A stretch of 5,667 nt of DNA from Burkholderiales bacterium (GCA_005793295.1 SXSX01000204.1:1-5667), one strand, 5' to 3'; shown: positions 1 through 5,667, counted from the stretch's first letter. Notes: generated by a model not told the origin, from the letters alone. A program made the numbers and translations.

Positions 1-483
1 CCACATCTTGTTTCCGTTCAGCAGGAAGTACCCGCCTTTGTCTTCAGCCCGAAGTTTCATTGACAGCACATCGCTGCCCGCGCCTGGCTCACTCATCGCT
101 AACGCACCTACGTGTTCACCACTAATGAGTTTGGGCAGGTATTTTTTTCGTTGTGCTTCACTTCCATTGCGTTTAATTTGGTTGACACACAGGTTGCTAT
201 GCGCGCCGTAAGACAAGCCGACGGAAGCACTGGCGCGGGAAATTTCTTCCATTGCGATCATGTGCGCCAAATAGCCCATGTTGGCTCCGCCATATTCTTC
301 GCCGACGGTGATGCCTAAAACGCCGATGTCTCCCATCTTGCGCCACAAATCCATGGGGAATTGATCGCTGCGATCGATCTCTGCAGCCCGTGGGGCAATT
401 TCGGCCTGCGCAAACTCACGCACCGCGTCACGCAGCGCATCAATGTCTTCTCCCAATTGAAAATTCAGTCCAGGCATGTTCAT
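1..483 (-). CDS. liuA: Isovaleryl-CoA dehydrogenase, N-terminal 161 residues (partial, runs off left edge)
   Basis: Flavoprotein of leucine degradation that oxidises isovaleryl-CoA to 3-methylcrotonyl-CoA, normally passing electrons to electron-transfer flavoprotein. Translating the minus strand from 483 gives an open frame to base 1. The N-terminal helical acyl-CoA dehydrogenase domain fills residues 10-120. It includes SYGAHSNLCVNQI (91-103), a stretch nearly identical to isovaleryl-CoA dehydrogenases including the human enzyme, then KYLPKLISGEHVGALAMSEPG and the family signature AMSEPGAGSD (129-138). The last residues, LNGNKMW, lead into the flavin-binding middle domain. About 230 residues, including the catalytic glutamate region, lie outside the window (family length about 390). 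The start at 483 is preceded by AAGGA (492-496) at 8 nt; ATG at 477 is an in-frame alternative. It begins 25 nt after the thioesterase stop, so it is probably the third gene of the operon. The ivd/liuA identification is firm. Confidence 0.95.
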   Translation of the reverse strand, partial: MNMPGLNFQLGEDIDALRDAVREFAQAEIAPRAAEIDRSDQFPMDLWRKMGDIGVLGITVGEEYGGANMGYLAHMIAMEEISRASASVGLSYGAHSNLCVNQIKRNGSEAQRKKYLPKLISGEHVGALAMSEPGAGSDVLSMKLRAEDKGGYFLLNGNKMW

Positions 484-508
484 TTCGGTATTCCTTGCAG
501 TGTGTGGT

Positions 509-955
509 TCATTCAGATTTCTTTATTGGAACCAAGGTTTGTTGCATCACTGCGCACGCACTGTGTTTGCCTTGGTCATCCACGTGAAAAATTTCAGCCG
601 TCGTCACAATAATGCGTCGCCCTGCGCGAACGACTTTGCCTGTGGCCCGCAGTTCGCCACCTTGAAAGGCCGCTAGAAAATTAATTTTGTATTCCACCGT
701 GGTCACGTCCATCCCATCGTCAAGCACCGTGAGTCCTGCGTAGCCGCCGGCGATATCCGCAAGCGCCCCCATTGCGCCGCCATGAAATCCGTTGCGCTGC
801 TGGGTCACTTTTTCGGAATACGGCAGCGCAATTTCAACCAAGCCGTGCTCTACCTTCAGCAGACGCGCTTGCAAATGAATCATCATTCCTTGGCGTTTGA
901 GACTGTCTTCAATGCGTTGCCACAGGGCGGCAGGCGTTGCCTTAAGCGATGGCAT
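509..955 (-). CDS. PaaI-family hotdog-fold acyl-CoA thioesterase
   Basis: A 148-residue protein of single hotdog-domain size, probably an oligomeric cytosolic enzyme that hydrolyses acyl-CoA to free acid and CoA. The PaaI/4HBT signature is visible: N55-G-F-H58-G-G60 starts the central helix and the acidic residue D67 (ALADIAGGYAG, 64-74) sits in it. These correspond to the asparagine/HGG/aspartate active-site region of PaaI-like enzymes. The remaining beta strands include VTTVEYKINFLA (84-95) and RRIIVTTAEIFHVDD (113-127). The start at 955 has a good ribosome site, AAGGGG at 962-967, inside the 3' end of the regulator gene. The two genes overlap by 14 nt, suggesting coupled translation. The position between a LiuR-like regulator and isovaleryl-CoA dehydrogenase suggests a branched-chain or stalled CoA ester as substrate, but the sequence alone does not fix specificity. 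It is not a paaI of a phenylacetate cluster, since no paa genes are nearby. Confidence 0.9.
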   Translation of the reverse strand: MPSLKATPAALWQRIEDSLKRQGMMIHLQARLLKVEHGLVEIALPYSEKVTQQRNGFHGGAMGALADIAGGYAGLTVLDDGMDVTTVEYKINFLAAFQGGELRATGKVVRAGRRIIVTTAEIFHVDDQGKHSACAVMQQTLVPIKKSE

Positions 956-1382
956 GTACAGCCCCTTTGGATTTGACCTTACGTTTTAACGGTGCAGGTT
1001 CTGTTTTAGCAAGCAAGGCGCGGGCTTCTCGCTGGTGGACTTTGATTTCTTCCAGGTTGGCTTGCAGGTCGGCCATTTGGTCTTCGATTTGAGTGCGGTG
1101 GGTTTCGAGAACGCGTAAAAACTTTTCCAGTTGTGCGCCCGTATCGCGAGGGCTGTCATAGGTTTCAATAATGTCTTTGGCCTCTGTCAGACTCAACCCC
1201 AAACGTTTTGCGCGCAAAGTCAACTTCAAACGAGTGCGATCGCGCACGCTGTAAACCCGGTTGCGTCCGCCGGGCCCTGTGCGTTCAGGCTCCAAGAGCC
1301 CTAAGTCTTCATAAAAGCGAATAGCGCGAGTGGTCAAATCGAATTCTCGTGCGAGGTCGCTGATGCTGAAAGTGATATTCAT
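942..1382 (-). CDS. liuR: MerR-family transcriptional regulator, LiuR-like
   Basis: DNA-binding regulator of 146 residues. Residues 5-24 form the MerR helix-turn-helix (FSISDLAREFDLTTRAIRFY), followed by the hallmark RAIRFYEDLGLL (19-30). The wing and linker follow: GGRNRVYSVRDRTRLKLTLR (38-57) and AKRLGLSLTEAKDII (58-72). Residues 85-125 look like the dimerisation coiled coil, and the tail is basic (KRKVKSK, 133-139). There is no cysteine, which argues against metal or redox sensing. The neighbouring isovaleryl-CoA dehydrogenase matches the LiuR group, known as the regulator of leucine/isovalerate genes in many proteobacteria. I chose ATG 1382 because MNITFSISDLAREFD is the normal N-terminus of the family; extension to a TTG at 1421 would add 13 untypical residues (VCHHSCIVCELR). 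Neither start has a clear Shine-Dalgarno sequence. The palindrome at 1463-1484 is its likely operator, which would make it autoregulated. Family is certain; the LiuR assignment is by context. Confidence 0.88.
   Translation of the reverse strand: MNITFSISDLAREFDLTTRAIRFYEDLGLLEPERTGPGGRNRVYSVRDRTRLKLTLRAKRLGLSLTEAKDIIETYDSPRDTGAQLEKFLRVLETHRTQIEDQMADLQANLEEIKVHQREARALLAKTEPAPLKRKVKSKGAVHAIA
962..967 (-). promoter_or_regulatory. Ribosome binding site of the thioesterase gene, inside the regulator ORF
   Basis: The minus strand reads AAGGGG followed by six bases and the ATG at 955. It lies within the last codons of the MerR-family gene, whose TAA (942-944) is downstream of the new start. This supports the chosen start and reinitiation or coupled translation of the two genes. 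Confidence 0.7.
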
Positions 1383-1462
1383 GCGGAGTTCACAGACAAT
1401 ACAAGAATGATGGCACACCAAGGTGACAGGCCGATGAACAGCCGATGCCTACAATGGCAAAG

Positions 1463-1484
1463 TTGACGTTTACGTAAACGTCAA
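1463..1484. promoter_or_regulatory. Perfect 22-bp palindrome, candidate LiuR operator
   Basis: TTGACGTTTAC is followed immediately by its exact reverse complement, so both strands read the same across 22 bp. It lies in the 128-bp region between the divergent MerR-family gene (start 1382) and the hydrolase gene (start 1511). Its core, TTTACGTAAACG, resembles the ACGT-containing boxes proposed for LiuR in proteobacteria, as I remember them. MerR-type dimers bind such dyads between or across the -35 and -10 elements. Each arm begins with TTGACG, a near-consensus -35, so one site could serve promoters in both directions. The palindrome is a direct observation; the protein that binds it is inferred. 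Confidence 0.8.
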
Positions 1485-1491
1485 TTATGAA
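1463..1491 (+). promoter_or_regulatory. Candidate sigma70 promoter of the hydrolase gene
   Basis: A -35 element TTGACG (1463-1468) stands 17 bp before TATGAA (1486-1491), which matches four of six -10 consensus bases. Transcription would begin near 1498. That would exclude the upstream ATG at 1487 and leave only about a dozen leader bases before ATG 1511. The palindrome covers the -35 and most of the spacer. On the opposite strand the mirror-image TTGACG (1484-1479) has only a poor -10, TGCCAT (1459-1454), at a 19-bp MerR-type spacing, so the promoter of the regulator operon is not resolved. Confidence 0.45.
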
Positions 1492-1510
1492 GCAAAAACG
1501 ACCCACATCC

Positions 1511-2587
1511 ATGAACGAACTTGAAAACCAACTCCACTATCCCTTGGGCGACGCCCTGCCCGAAAGCGGGCGCTGCATTGAAGTTGCCCCTGGAATCAAA
1601 TGGATACGCATGGCCTTGCCTTTTGCTTTAGACCATATCAATTTATGGCTGTTGCGCGATACCCAAAGAGGTGAGAGCGGCATGGTTGAAGGGTGGTCCG
1701 TGGTGGACTGTTGCATCCATAAAGAAGAATCCAAAGCCCAGTGGGAAGCGCTCTTTGTGAATGAGTTAGAGGGCTTGCCCATTTTGCGGGTCATCGTGAC
1801 CCATATGCATCCTGACCATATCGGTTTGGCCGCTTGGCTTTGTGAGCGCTGGAGTGTCGGCATGTGGATTAGCGCGACAGATTTTCAAGTTGCAAGAATG
1901 GCTAGTTTGGGGGCCAATGGGTTTGGCGGCGAACGCTCCGCTGCATTTTTTGCAATGCATGGGCTCAATGACCCTGAAGCAGTTCAAGCGATTAGCGCCC
2001 GAACGAATTATTTTCCTAACTTGGTACCCTCAGTTCCTAACAAGTACACCCGCTTGATGGAAGGCAAGTTGCTAGATATCGGCGGCAGACAGTGGCGCTG
2101 TATCAGTGGCTACGGCCACGCGCCAGAGCATATGGCTTTGTACTGCGAAGAGCTGCAGATTTTGCTGGGCGGCGACATGATGCTGCCGCGCATTTCCACC
2201 AATGTCAGCGTGTATGACCAAGAGCCTGAGGCTGATGCGCTCAAGCTTTTTTTAGATTCCATTGATAAGTTCAAAACTTTGCCAGAGAGCACCTTAACGC
2301 TGCCTTCGCACGGCAAGCCTTTTATTGGCTTGCATGTTCGCATCAAACAGCTGCACGACCACCATGCAGATCGCTTGGCCGAGGTGATGGTCGCTTGCGC
2401 TGAGAAAGCGTGTAGTGCGAAGGATGTGGTGCCTGTGATGTTCAAGCGTGCGCTGGATATGCACCAAATGACTTTCGCCATGGGCGAATCCATTGCGCAT
2501 TTGCATGCCTTGTGGTTTGAAGGAAAACTGCACCGCCGACTTGGTGCGGATGGGGTGTATCGCTTTAGTGCCGAAGTGGCGGCTTAA
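1511..2587 (+). CDS. Metallo-beta-lactamase-fold hydrolase with C-terminal winged-helix domain
   Basis: Cytosolic metal-dependent hydrolase of 358 residues with no signal peptide. All metal ligands of the glyoxalase II-type fold are present (numbered from ATG 1511): H98-x-H100-x-D102-H103 in THMHPDHIG, H203 in GYGHAPEH, D222 in LLGGDMM and H267 in LPSHG. Residues 290-355 form a helical tail ending HLHALWFEGKLHRR, which looks like the winged-helix domain attached to LACTB2-like enzymes. An in-frame ATG at 1487 would add eight residues. I prefer 1511 because MNELENQLHYPLGDALP looks like a natural N-terminus and 1487 overlaps the probable -10 box; neither has a Shine-Dalgarno site. The gene is divergent from the LiuR-like operon and shares the palindromic control region, so a role in branched-chain acyl-CoA or acid metabolism, for instance thioester or lactone hydrolysis, is possible but unproven. 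It is not expected to be an antibiotic resistance enzyme. Confidence 0.88.
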   Translation: MNELENQLHYPLGDALPESGRCIEVAPGIKWIRMALPFALDHINLWLLRDTQRGESGMVEGWSVVDCCIHKEESKAQWEALFVNELEGLPILRVIVTHMHPDHIGLAAWLCERWSVGMWISATDFQVARMASLGANGFGGERSAAFFAMHGLNDPEAVQAISARTNYFPNLVPSVPNKYTRLMEGKLLDIGGRQWRCISGYGHAPEHMALYCEELQILLGGDMMLPRISTNVSVYDQEPEADALKLFLDSIDKFKTLPESTLTLPSHGKPFIGLHVRIKQLHDHHADRLAEVMVACAEKACSAKDVVPVMFKRALDMHQMTFAMGESIAHLHALWFEGKLHRRLGADGVYRFSAEVAA

Positions 2588-2596
2588 GGCCTAGCT

Positions 2597-3439
2597 TTAC
2601 CACTTGGGCAGTCCGTCGTCTTTGAGTTGACCGCGTAACACCGCATAGTCTGGAACGACAGTGCGTACGGTGTCCCAAAAGCGTGGGCTGTGGTCCATGA
2701 CGCGCAAGTGGCTCAACTCATGCGCCACCACGTAGTCAATGACCGCCGGTCGGAAATGAATCAAGCGCCAGTTCAATCGGATCGAACCATCCGCACCCGC
2801 GCTGCCCCAGCGGGTTCCTGCGTTGCTGAGTGAAAGTCGCGACCAGCGCACACCAAGTAAAGCAGCAAAATGGTCCAAGCGTTGCTTAAACAAGTCTTTG
2901 GCCTGGCGCATCAGCCAGGCTTGCACGGCATCTCGAATTTGCGCAGGCGTTGCCGCTTGCGATAAGCCGACGCGCAAAACACGTGTACATCCGGCTACTT
3001 CAAAGTCCAAAGTTTCAATTTCCGCACCTGCGCCATCAAAGTTGTGCGCAGGGTCAAGAACGATGCGCAGTGATTCACCTAAAAAAGGAAAAACCGTTCC
3101 ATTGCGCCATGCAATCTGCGTCTCACTTTGACGCACGTGGCGTTCATGCGTTTCGTGCAATTTACGCACAATCCAGCGGGCCTTTTCTTGTAAAGCGGCA
3201 TCGACTTCGTACAAGGGTGTCCATCGCGGAGCCCGTACACTCAATCCTTCGTGGCCGACCACCATGCCGATGCTGCGGCGCTTGGCCCGGGTAAATGCAT
3301 ACGAGACCATGACCCCATCCAAGCGCACTTGGCGCGTCGCTTGCGGATGAACCCAGTTGTGACCGGCTGATGTAGGTGGCTCGGAAGCATCAGGCCGCGA
3401 CTCAAATAAATCCAGGGTGTAACGCAACAAAGAATGCAT
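2597..3439 (-). CDS. YgjP-like M48-family zinc metalloprotease (DUF45/WLM type)
   Basis: A 280-residue protein of the YgjP/DUF45 family, related to SprT and WLM zinc-dependent peptidases. The catalytic region is intact: H240-E241-L-S-H244 in YVVAHELSHLRVMDH, with H250 in DHSPRFW as the expected third zinc ligand and E241 as the general base. The family-typical TRWGSAGADGSIRLNWRLI (209-227) and HFRPAVIDY lead into it. The N-terminal part (40-130) is the all-beta region of the family, and residues 1-35 are a variable extension. It is longer than the compact E. coli YgjP, mainly at the N-terminus. No signal peptide or membrane segment is visible, so it is probably cytoplasmic. The substrate is unknown; related proteins act on stalled or damaged proteins. 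The start at 3439 lies 20 nt after the acyltransferase stop with no strong ribosome site, and it is probably the last gene of the glyS-gmhB-plsC series. Confidence 0.9.
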   Translation of the reverse strand: MHSLLRYTLDLFESRPDASEPPTSAGHNWVHPQATRQVRLDGVMVSYAFTRAKRRSIGMVVGHEGLSVRAPRWTPLYEVDAALQEKARWIVRKLHETHERHVRQSETQIAWRNGTVFPFLGESLRIVLDPAHNFDGAGAEIETLDFEVAGCTRVLRVGLSQAATPAQIRDAVQAWLMRQAKDLFKQRLDHFAALLGVRWSRLSLSNAGTRWGSAGADGSIRLNWRLIHFRPAVIDYVVAHELSHLRVMDHSPRFWDTVRTVVPDYAVLRGQLKDDGLPKW

Positions 3440-3459
3440 AGACTGCGTAATTTGTAGTT

Positions 3460-4227
3460 TTAGGTGCCGGCCTTGGCCTTGACGTGGGTATAGGCATCGG
3501 GGTCGAGGCGGTGCATCTCAGTTTCAATCCAGTTTTCCACCTCGAGCATCATTTCATCGGCCTGTCGGCCGTCGCTTGCAATGGCTGGTCCGATGCACAG
3601 TTCTACGATGCCGGGGTGTTTGATAAAGGCTTTGCGCGGCCAGCAGGTCGCAGAGGTCACCGCGATGGGAATCACCGGTGCGCCCGTGGCAATCGCCAAA
3701 CGCGTACCGCCAGATTTGTACTCGCCTTTTTCGCCTCGGGGAATGCGCGTTCCCTCAGGAAACATGATGACCCAAACGCCCCGCGCTAACAATTCTTTGC
3801 CTTGGGCTACTACTTTTTGAAACGCTTTGGCGCGCAAGCTGCGGTCAATGTGGATCATGTCCAAACGCCCCATCGCCCAGCCAAAAAAAGGAACATGCAA
3901 CAGTTCCTTCTTAAACACAAACGCTAAGGGACGTGGCATCAATGCAGGCATCAAGAACGTCTCGAAAGTAGATTGGTGCTTGACCAACAATATCGCGGGG
4001 TTGGTGCCATGGGGGAGATTCTCCATTCCAGTGACGTTCACCCGAATTCCCAAAATGACGCGCGCTCCCGCAATCGACCAGGTTAACCATTGCGACGCCA
4101 TCCACCACAACGGGTTGCCACGTACAAAAATAGAAGCCACCAAAATTGCAATCGCCCACGGGATGACGGTGATGAACATCCAAAGCATGTGCAATACAGA
4201 GCGCAGAAAAGAGATGAAAGTATGCAT
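3460..4227 (-). CDS. plsC: 1-acyl-sn-glycerol-3-phosphate acyltransferase (PlsC family)
   Basis: Inner-membrane enzyme of 255 residues that adds the second acyl chain to lysophosphatidic acid, forming phosphatidic acid. A hydrophobic N-terminus (about 9-35, VLHMLWMFITVIPWAIAILVA) anchors it. The acyltransferase blocks appear in order: block I KHQSTFET (83-90), in which the usual HX4D is HX4E (H84, E89); block II FVFKKELLHVPFFGW (103-117); block III FPEGTR (156-161); and block IV APVIPIAVTS (183-192). I chose ATG 4227, four bases after the gmhB stop, because the open frame upstream to 4395 overlaps gmhB by more than 160 nt and its extra 56 residues have no family character. No clear Shine-Dalgarno site precedes it, so translational coupling to gmhB is likely. 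It could be a paralogue serving other acyl acceptors; whether it is the only PlsC of the genome cannot be seen. Confidence 0.88.
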   Translation of the reverse strand: MHTFISFLRSVLHMLWMFITVIPWAIAILVASIFVRGNPLWWMASQWLTWSIAGARVILGIRVNVTGMENLPHGTNPAILLVKHQSTFETFLMPALMPRPLAFVFKKELLHVPFFGWAMGRLDMIHIDRSLRAKAFQKVVAQGKELLARGVWVIMFPEGTRIPRGEKGEYKSGGTRLAIATGAPVIPIAVTSATCWPRKAFIKHPGIVELCIGPAIASDGRQADEMMLEVENWIETEMHRLDPDAYTHVKAKAGT

Positions 4228-4231
4228 TTGT

Positions 4232-4780
4232 TTAACCGCGCGCGACGATAAAGTCTGCAAATGCGCTGAGGTCGGCGTGCACGATGGTGTTGGCTGGATA
4301 AGTTGCAGGCAGTACGCCATTGGGGTACTGGGCAGCTTTGCCCGTAAGAACCGCGTGCGGCTCGCATCCCACTGCGACCGCAGCGACAAGGTCACGCGCT
4401 GAATCGCCCGCAGAAGGCATTTCGGTTAAGGGCATACCGTAGCGTTCTGCGATTTGCTCAAACAAGCCCGGCGCGGGTTTGCGGCAATTGCACGATTCCT
4501 CTGGACCATGTGGGCAGTAAAAAACAGCGTCAATCCGTCCGCCAACGGCTGCCAGCATCGAGTGCATTTTGGCGTGCATCGCATTGAGGGCCACCACATC
4601 AAACAAACCTCGGCCAAGCCCCGACTGATTGGTCGCCACCACCACGTGCCAACCCGCATGGTTCAAGCGCGCAATCGCATCGAGCGCGCCGGGAAGGGGT
4701 TGCCATTCCTGCGCGGATTTGATGTAGTCCACGCTGTCTTCGTTGATGGTTCCGTCGCGGTCCAAGATGACAAGTTTCAT
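4232..4780 (-). CDS. gmhB: D-glycero-beta-D-manno-heptose-1,7-bisphosphate 7-phosphatase
   Basis: Cytosolic HAD-superfamily phosphatase of 182 residues that removes the 7-phosphate of heptose bisphosphate on the route to ADP-heptose for the LPS inner core. Motif I is LDRDGT with nucleophile D7 and acid/base D9. Motif II is TNQSG (50-54). The structural zinc loop, YCPHGPEESCNCRKP, supplies C89, H91, C97 and C99, with motif III lysine K101. Motif IV is GDSARD with D126 and D130. The zinc loop separates GmhB and HisB-N from other HAD enzymes; there is no HisB dehydratase domain here. ATG 4780 is preferred because GGA (4787-4789) is six bases upstream, whereas for ATG 4786 the GGA touches the start codon; the difference is two residues (MP). 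The gene follows glyS closely and precedes plsC by four bases, so the three are very likely one transcript. Confidence 0.93.
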   Translation of the reverse strand: MKLVILDRDGTINEDSVDYIKSAQEWQPLPGALDAIARLNHAGWHVVVATNQSGLGRGLFDVVALNAMHAKMHSMLAAVGGRIDAVFYCPHGPEESCNCRKPAPGLFEQIAERYGMPLTEMPSAGDSARDLVAAVAVGCEPHAVLTGKAAQYPNGVLPATYPANTIVHADLSAFADFIVARG

Positions 4781-4786
4781 GGGCAT

Positions 4787-4789
4787 TCC
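4787..4789 (-). promoter_or_regulatory. Minimal ribosome binding site that decides the gmhB start
   Basis: On the minus strand TTGGA directly abuts ATG 4786, too close to work for it, but lies six bases before ATG 4780. This favours the shorter protein beginning MKLVILDRDG. Confidence 0.45.
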
Positions 4790-4798
4790 AATCGGTTG

Positions 4799-5667
4799 TT
4801 AACTGGCAAGCCGGGCGAGATCGGCGACACGGTTCATTGCCCCATGCAGCCACTTCAAGAGCCCTTGTCGGTTCAAGCGGACATCCATGGCATCGGCGTT
4901 GACCATGACATCGTCAAAAAATGCATCCACAGGGACGCGCAGCACAGCTAGTGTCTGTAAGCTTGCGGTGTAGTCGCCGGCCTGAAATTGCGCTTCAGAC
5001 GTTGGAAGGAGTTGTTGCATGACTGAGTAAAGGTTCTTTTCGGCGTCTTCTTCCAAAAGCGCTGGGTTGACATGGGCGTCCACCTCGCCTGCTTTCTTCA
5101 AGATGTTCCCGATTCGCTTGTTCGCTGCGGCCAATGCAGGGCTTTCGACTAAAGCGGAAAAAACACGGACTGCATTCAGGCGAGGCAAAATTTCCCCCAA
5201 GCGCTGCGGGCGCAAGGCTAGAACTGCGTCCACCTCTTGAGCGCTGAAACCTTGCTCGCGCAAACTGCCACTGAGACGATCGTATATGAAGGAAGCCAGA
5301 GGAGTTGCAGCTTCGTAATTGAGATATATCGAAGGAGCAGCCGTTTCAGCCGCCATCACAGCATGGAAAGCTGAACCCCATTGAGCATCTTTAAAAGCTC
5401 GCAACAATACATCGTCTAAGTCAACAGGAAAATCAGCCTCAACCAGCATACGAATAACGCCTAAAGCGTGGCGACGAAGCGCAAACGGATCTTTGTCCCC
5501 TGTCGGCACATTACCAATACCGAACATGCCAACCAAAGTTTCAAGCTTGTCGGCCAAGGCGACCACCACACCGACTGTGTTGCGTGGCAATTCGTCGCCT
5601 GCAAAGCGAGGTTTGTAATGGTCTTCGATGGCGTGGGCAATGTCGTCGCCCAGACCATCGTGGCGCG
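4799..5667 (-). CDS. glyS: Glycyl-tRNA synthetase beta subunit, C-terminal 288 residues (partial, runs off right edge)
   Basis: Beta chain of the bacterial alpha2-beta2 glycyl-tRNA synthetase, which charges tRNA-Gly in the cytoplasm; the beta chain carries most tRNA contacts. The frame is open from 5667 down to the TAA at 4799-4801, and no start codon belongs inside it: a TTG near 5590 is internal. The early part carries GlyS signature sequence HYKPRFAGDELPRNTVG, ADKLETLVGMFGIGNVPTG and DPFALRRHALGVIRMLVE. The last 120 or so residues form the DALR-type anticodon-binding domain, beginning around LPRLNAVRVFSALVESP and continuing through NKRIGNILKKAG. Full-length GlyS is about 690-710 residues, so roughly 40 percent is visible. 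glyQ would be expected upstream, beyond the right edge. It ends 18 nt before the gmhB start used here, consistent with one operon. Confidence 0.96.
   Translation of the reverse strand, partial: RHDGLGDDIAHAIEDHYKPRFAGDELPRNTVGVVVALADKLETLVGMFGIGNVPTGDKDPFALRRHALGVIRMLVEADFPVDLDDVLLRAFKDAQWGSAFHAVMAAETAAPSIYLNYEAATPLASFIYDRLSGSLREQGFSAQEVDAVLALRPQRLGEILPRLNAVRVFSALVESPALAAANKRIGNILKKAGEVDAHVNPALLEEDAEKNLYSVMQQLLPTSEAQFQAGDYTASLQTLAVLRVPVDAFFDDVMVNADAMDVRLNRQGLLKWLHGAMNRVADLARLAS

Noticed and set aside
974..991. TTGACCTTACGTTTTAACG, loosely similar to the operator, within the 3' end of the regulator gene
   Set aside because: It is not a clean dyad, needs a gap to align with the palindrome, and encodes the basic tail of the regulator. 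Chance similarity is more likely.
1383..1421. Longer regulator start at TTG 1421
   Set aside because: The 13 added residues are unlike MerR-family N-termini, the start codon is rare, and no ribosome site supports it.
2568..2584. GCCG...CGGC hairpin at the end of the hydrolase gene as a possible terminator
   Set aside because: The stem is only four base pairs and there is no T-run on either strand.
1511..2587. Beta-lactam resistance role for the metallo-beta-lactamase-fold protein
   Set aside because: There is no signal peptide, the winged-helix tail and HxHxDH pattern fit the glyoxalase II/LACTB2-like hydrolases, and the genomic context is metabolic.
4228..4395. N-terminal extension of the acyltransferase frame by 56 residues (start at 4395)
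   Set aside because: It lies out of frame inside the well-supported gmhB coding region, and the extra residues do not resemble PlsC. The ATG at 4227 begins a normal membrane-anchor N-terminus.
3827..4402. 191-codon plus-strand open frame opposite plsC and gmhB
   Set aside because: It is fully antisense to two recognisable genes, its protein shows no known motif, and no ribosome site or promoter is evident. Other long antisense frames (for example 4454-4951 and 361-612) are rejected for the same reasons.

Overview
The window looks like core chromosome of a betaproteobacterium, most likely order Burkholderiales and close to the Comamonadaceae. This is inferred from recognisable protein sequences (glycyl-tRNA synthetase beta chain, GmhB, isovaleryl-CoA dehydrogenase) and from the gene order; no database search was possible. 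There are eight genes and almost no spare DNA. Two genes run off the ends: isovaleryl-CoA dehydrogenase at the left and glyS at the right. No RNA gene, insertion sequence, CRISPR array, phage gene or convincing intrinsic terminator was seen.

Left block (1-1382, minus strand): a compact leucine/isovalerate catabolism operon, read right to left. It encodes a LiuR-like MerR-family regulator (1382-942), a PaaI-type hotdog-fold thioesterase (955-509, overlapping the regulator by 14 nt) and isovaleryl-CoA dehydrogenase (483 to beyond base 1). A divergent plus-strand gene (1511-2587) encodes a metallo-beta-lactamase-fold hydrolase with a full set of metal ligands and a C-terminal winged helix. Between the two transcription units lies a perfect 22-bp palindrome (1463-1484). 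It is the obvious candidate operator for the MerR protein and overlaps the best -35 element of the hydrolase promoter. The simplest model is one regulator controlling both directions, which would place the hydrolase in the branched-chain acyl-CoA regulon.

Right block (2597-5667, minus strand): a second tight, probably co-transcribed series, glyS - gmhB - lysophosphatidate acyltransferase (plsC-like) - YgjP-like metalloprotease, with gaps of 12 to 18, 4 and 20 nt. It links translation (GlyS), LPS heptose synthesis (GmhB), phospholipid synthesis (PlsC) and a putative zinc protease of unknown role. It meets the hydrolase gene tail to tail with only 9 nt between stop codons.

The features most worth a second look are the bidirectional palindrome, the uncharacterised hydrolase it appears to control, and the thioesterase placed between regulator and dehydrogenase. 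Nothing in the window clearly amounts to an undescribed multi-gene system.
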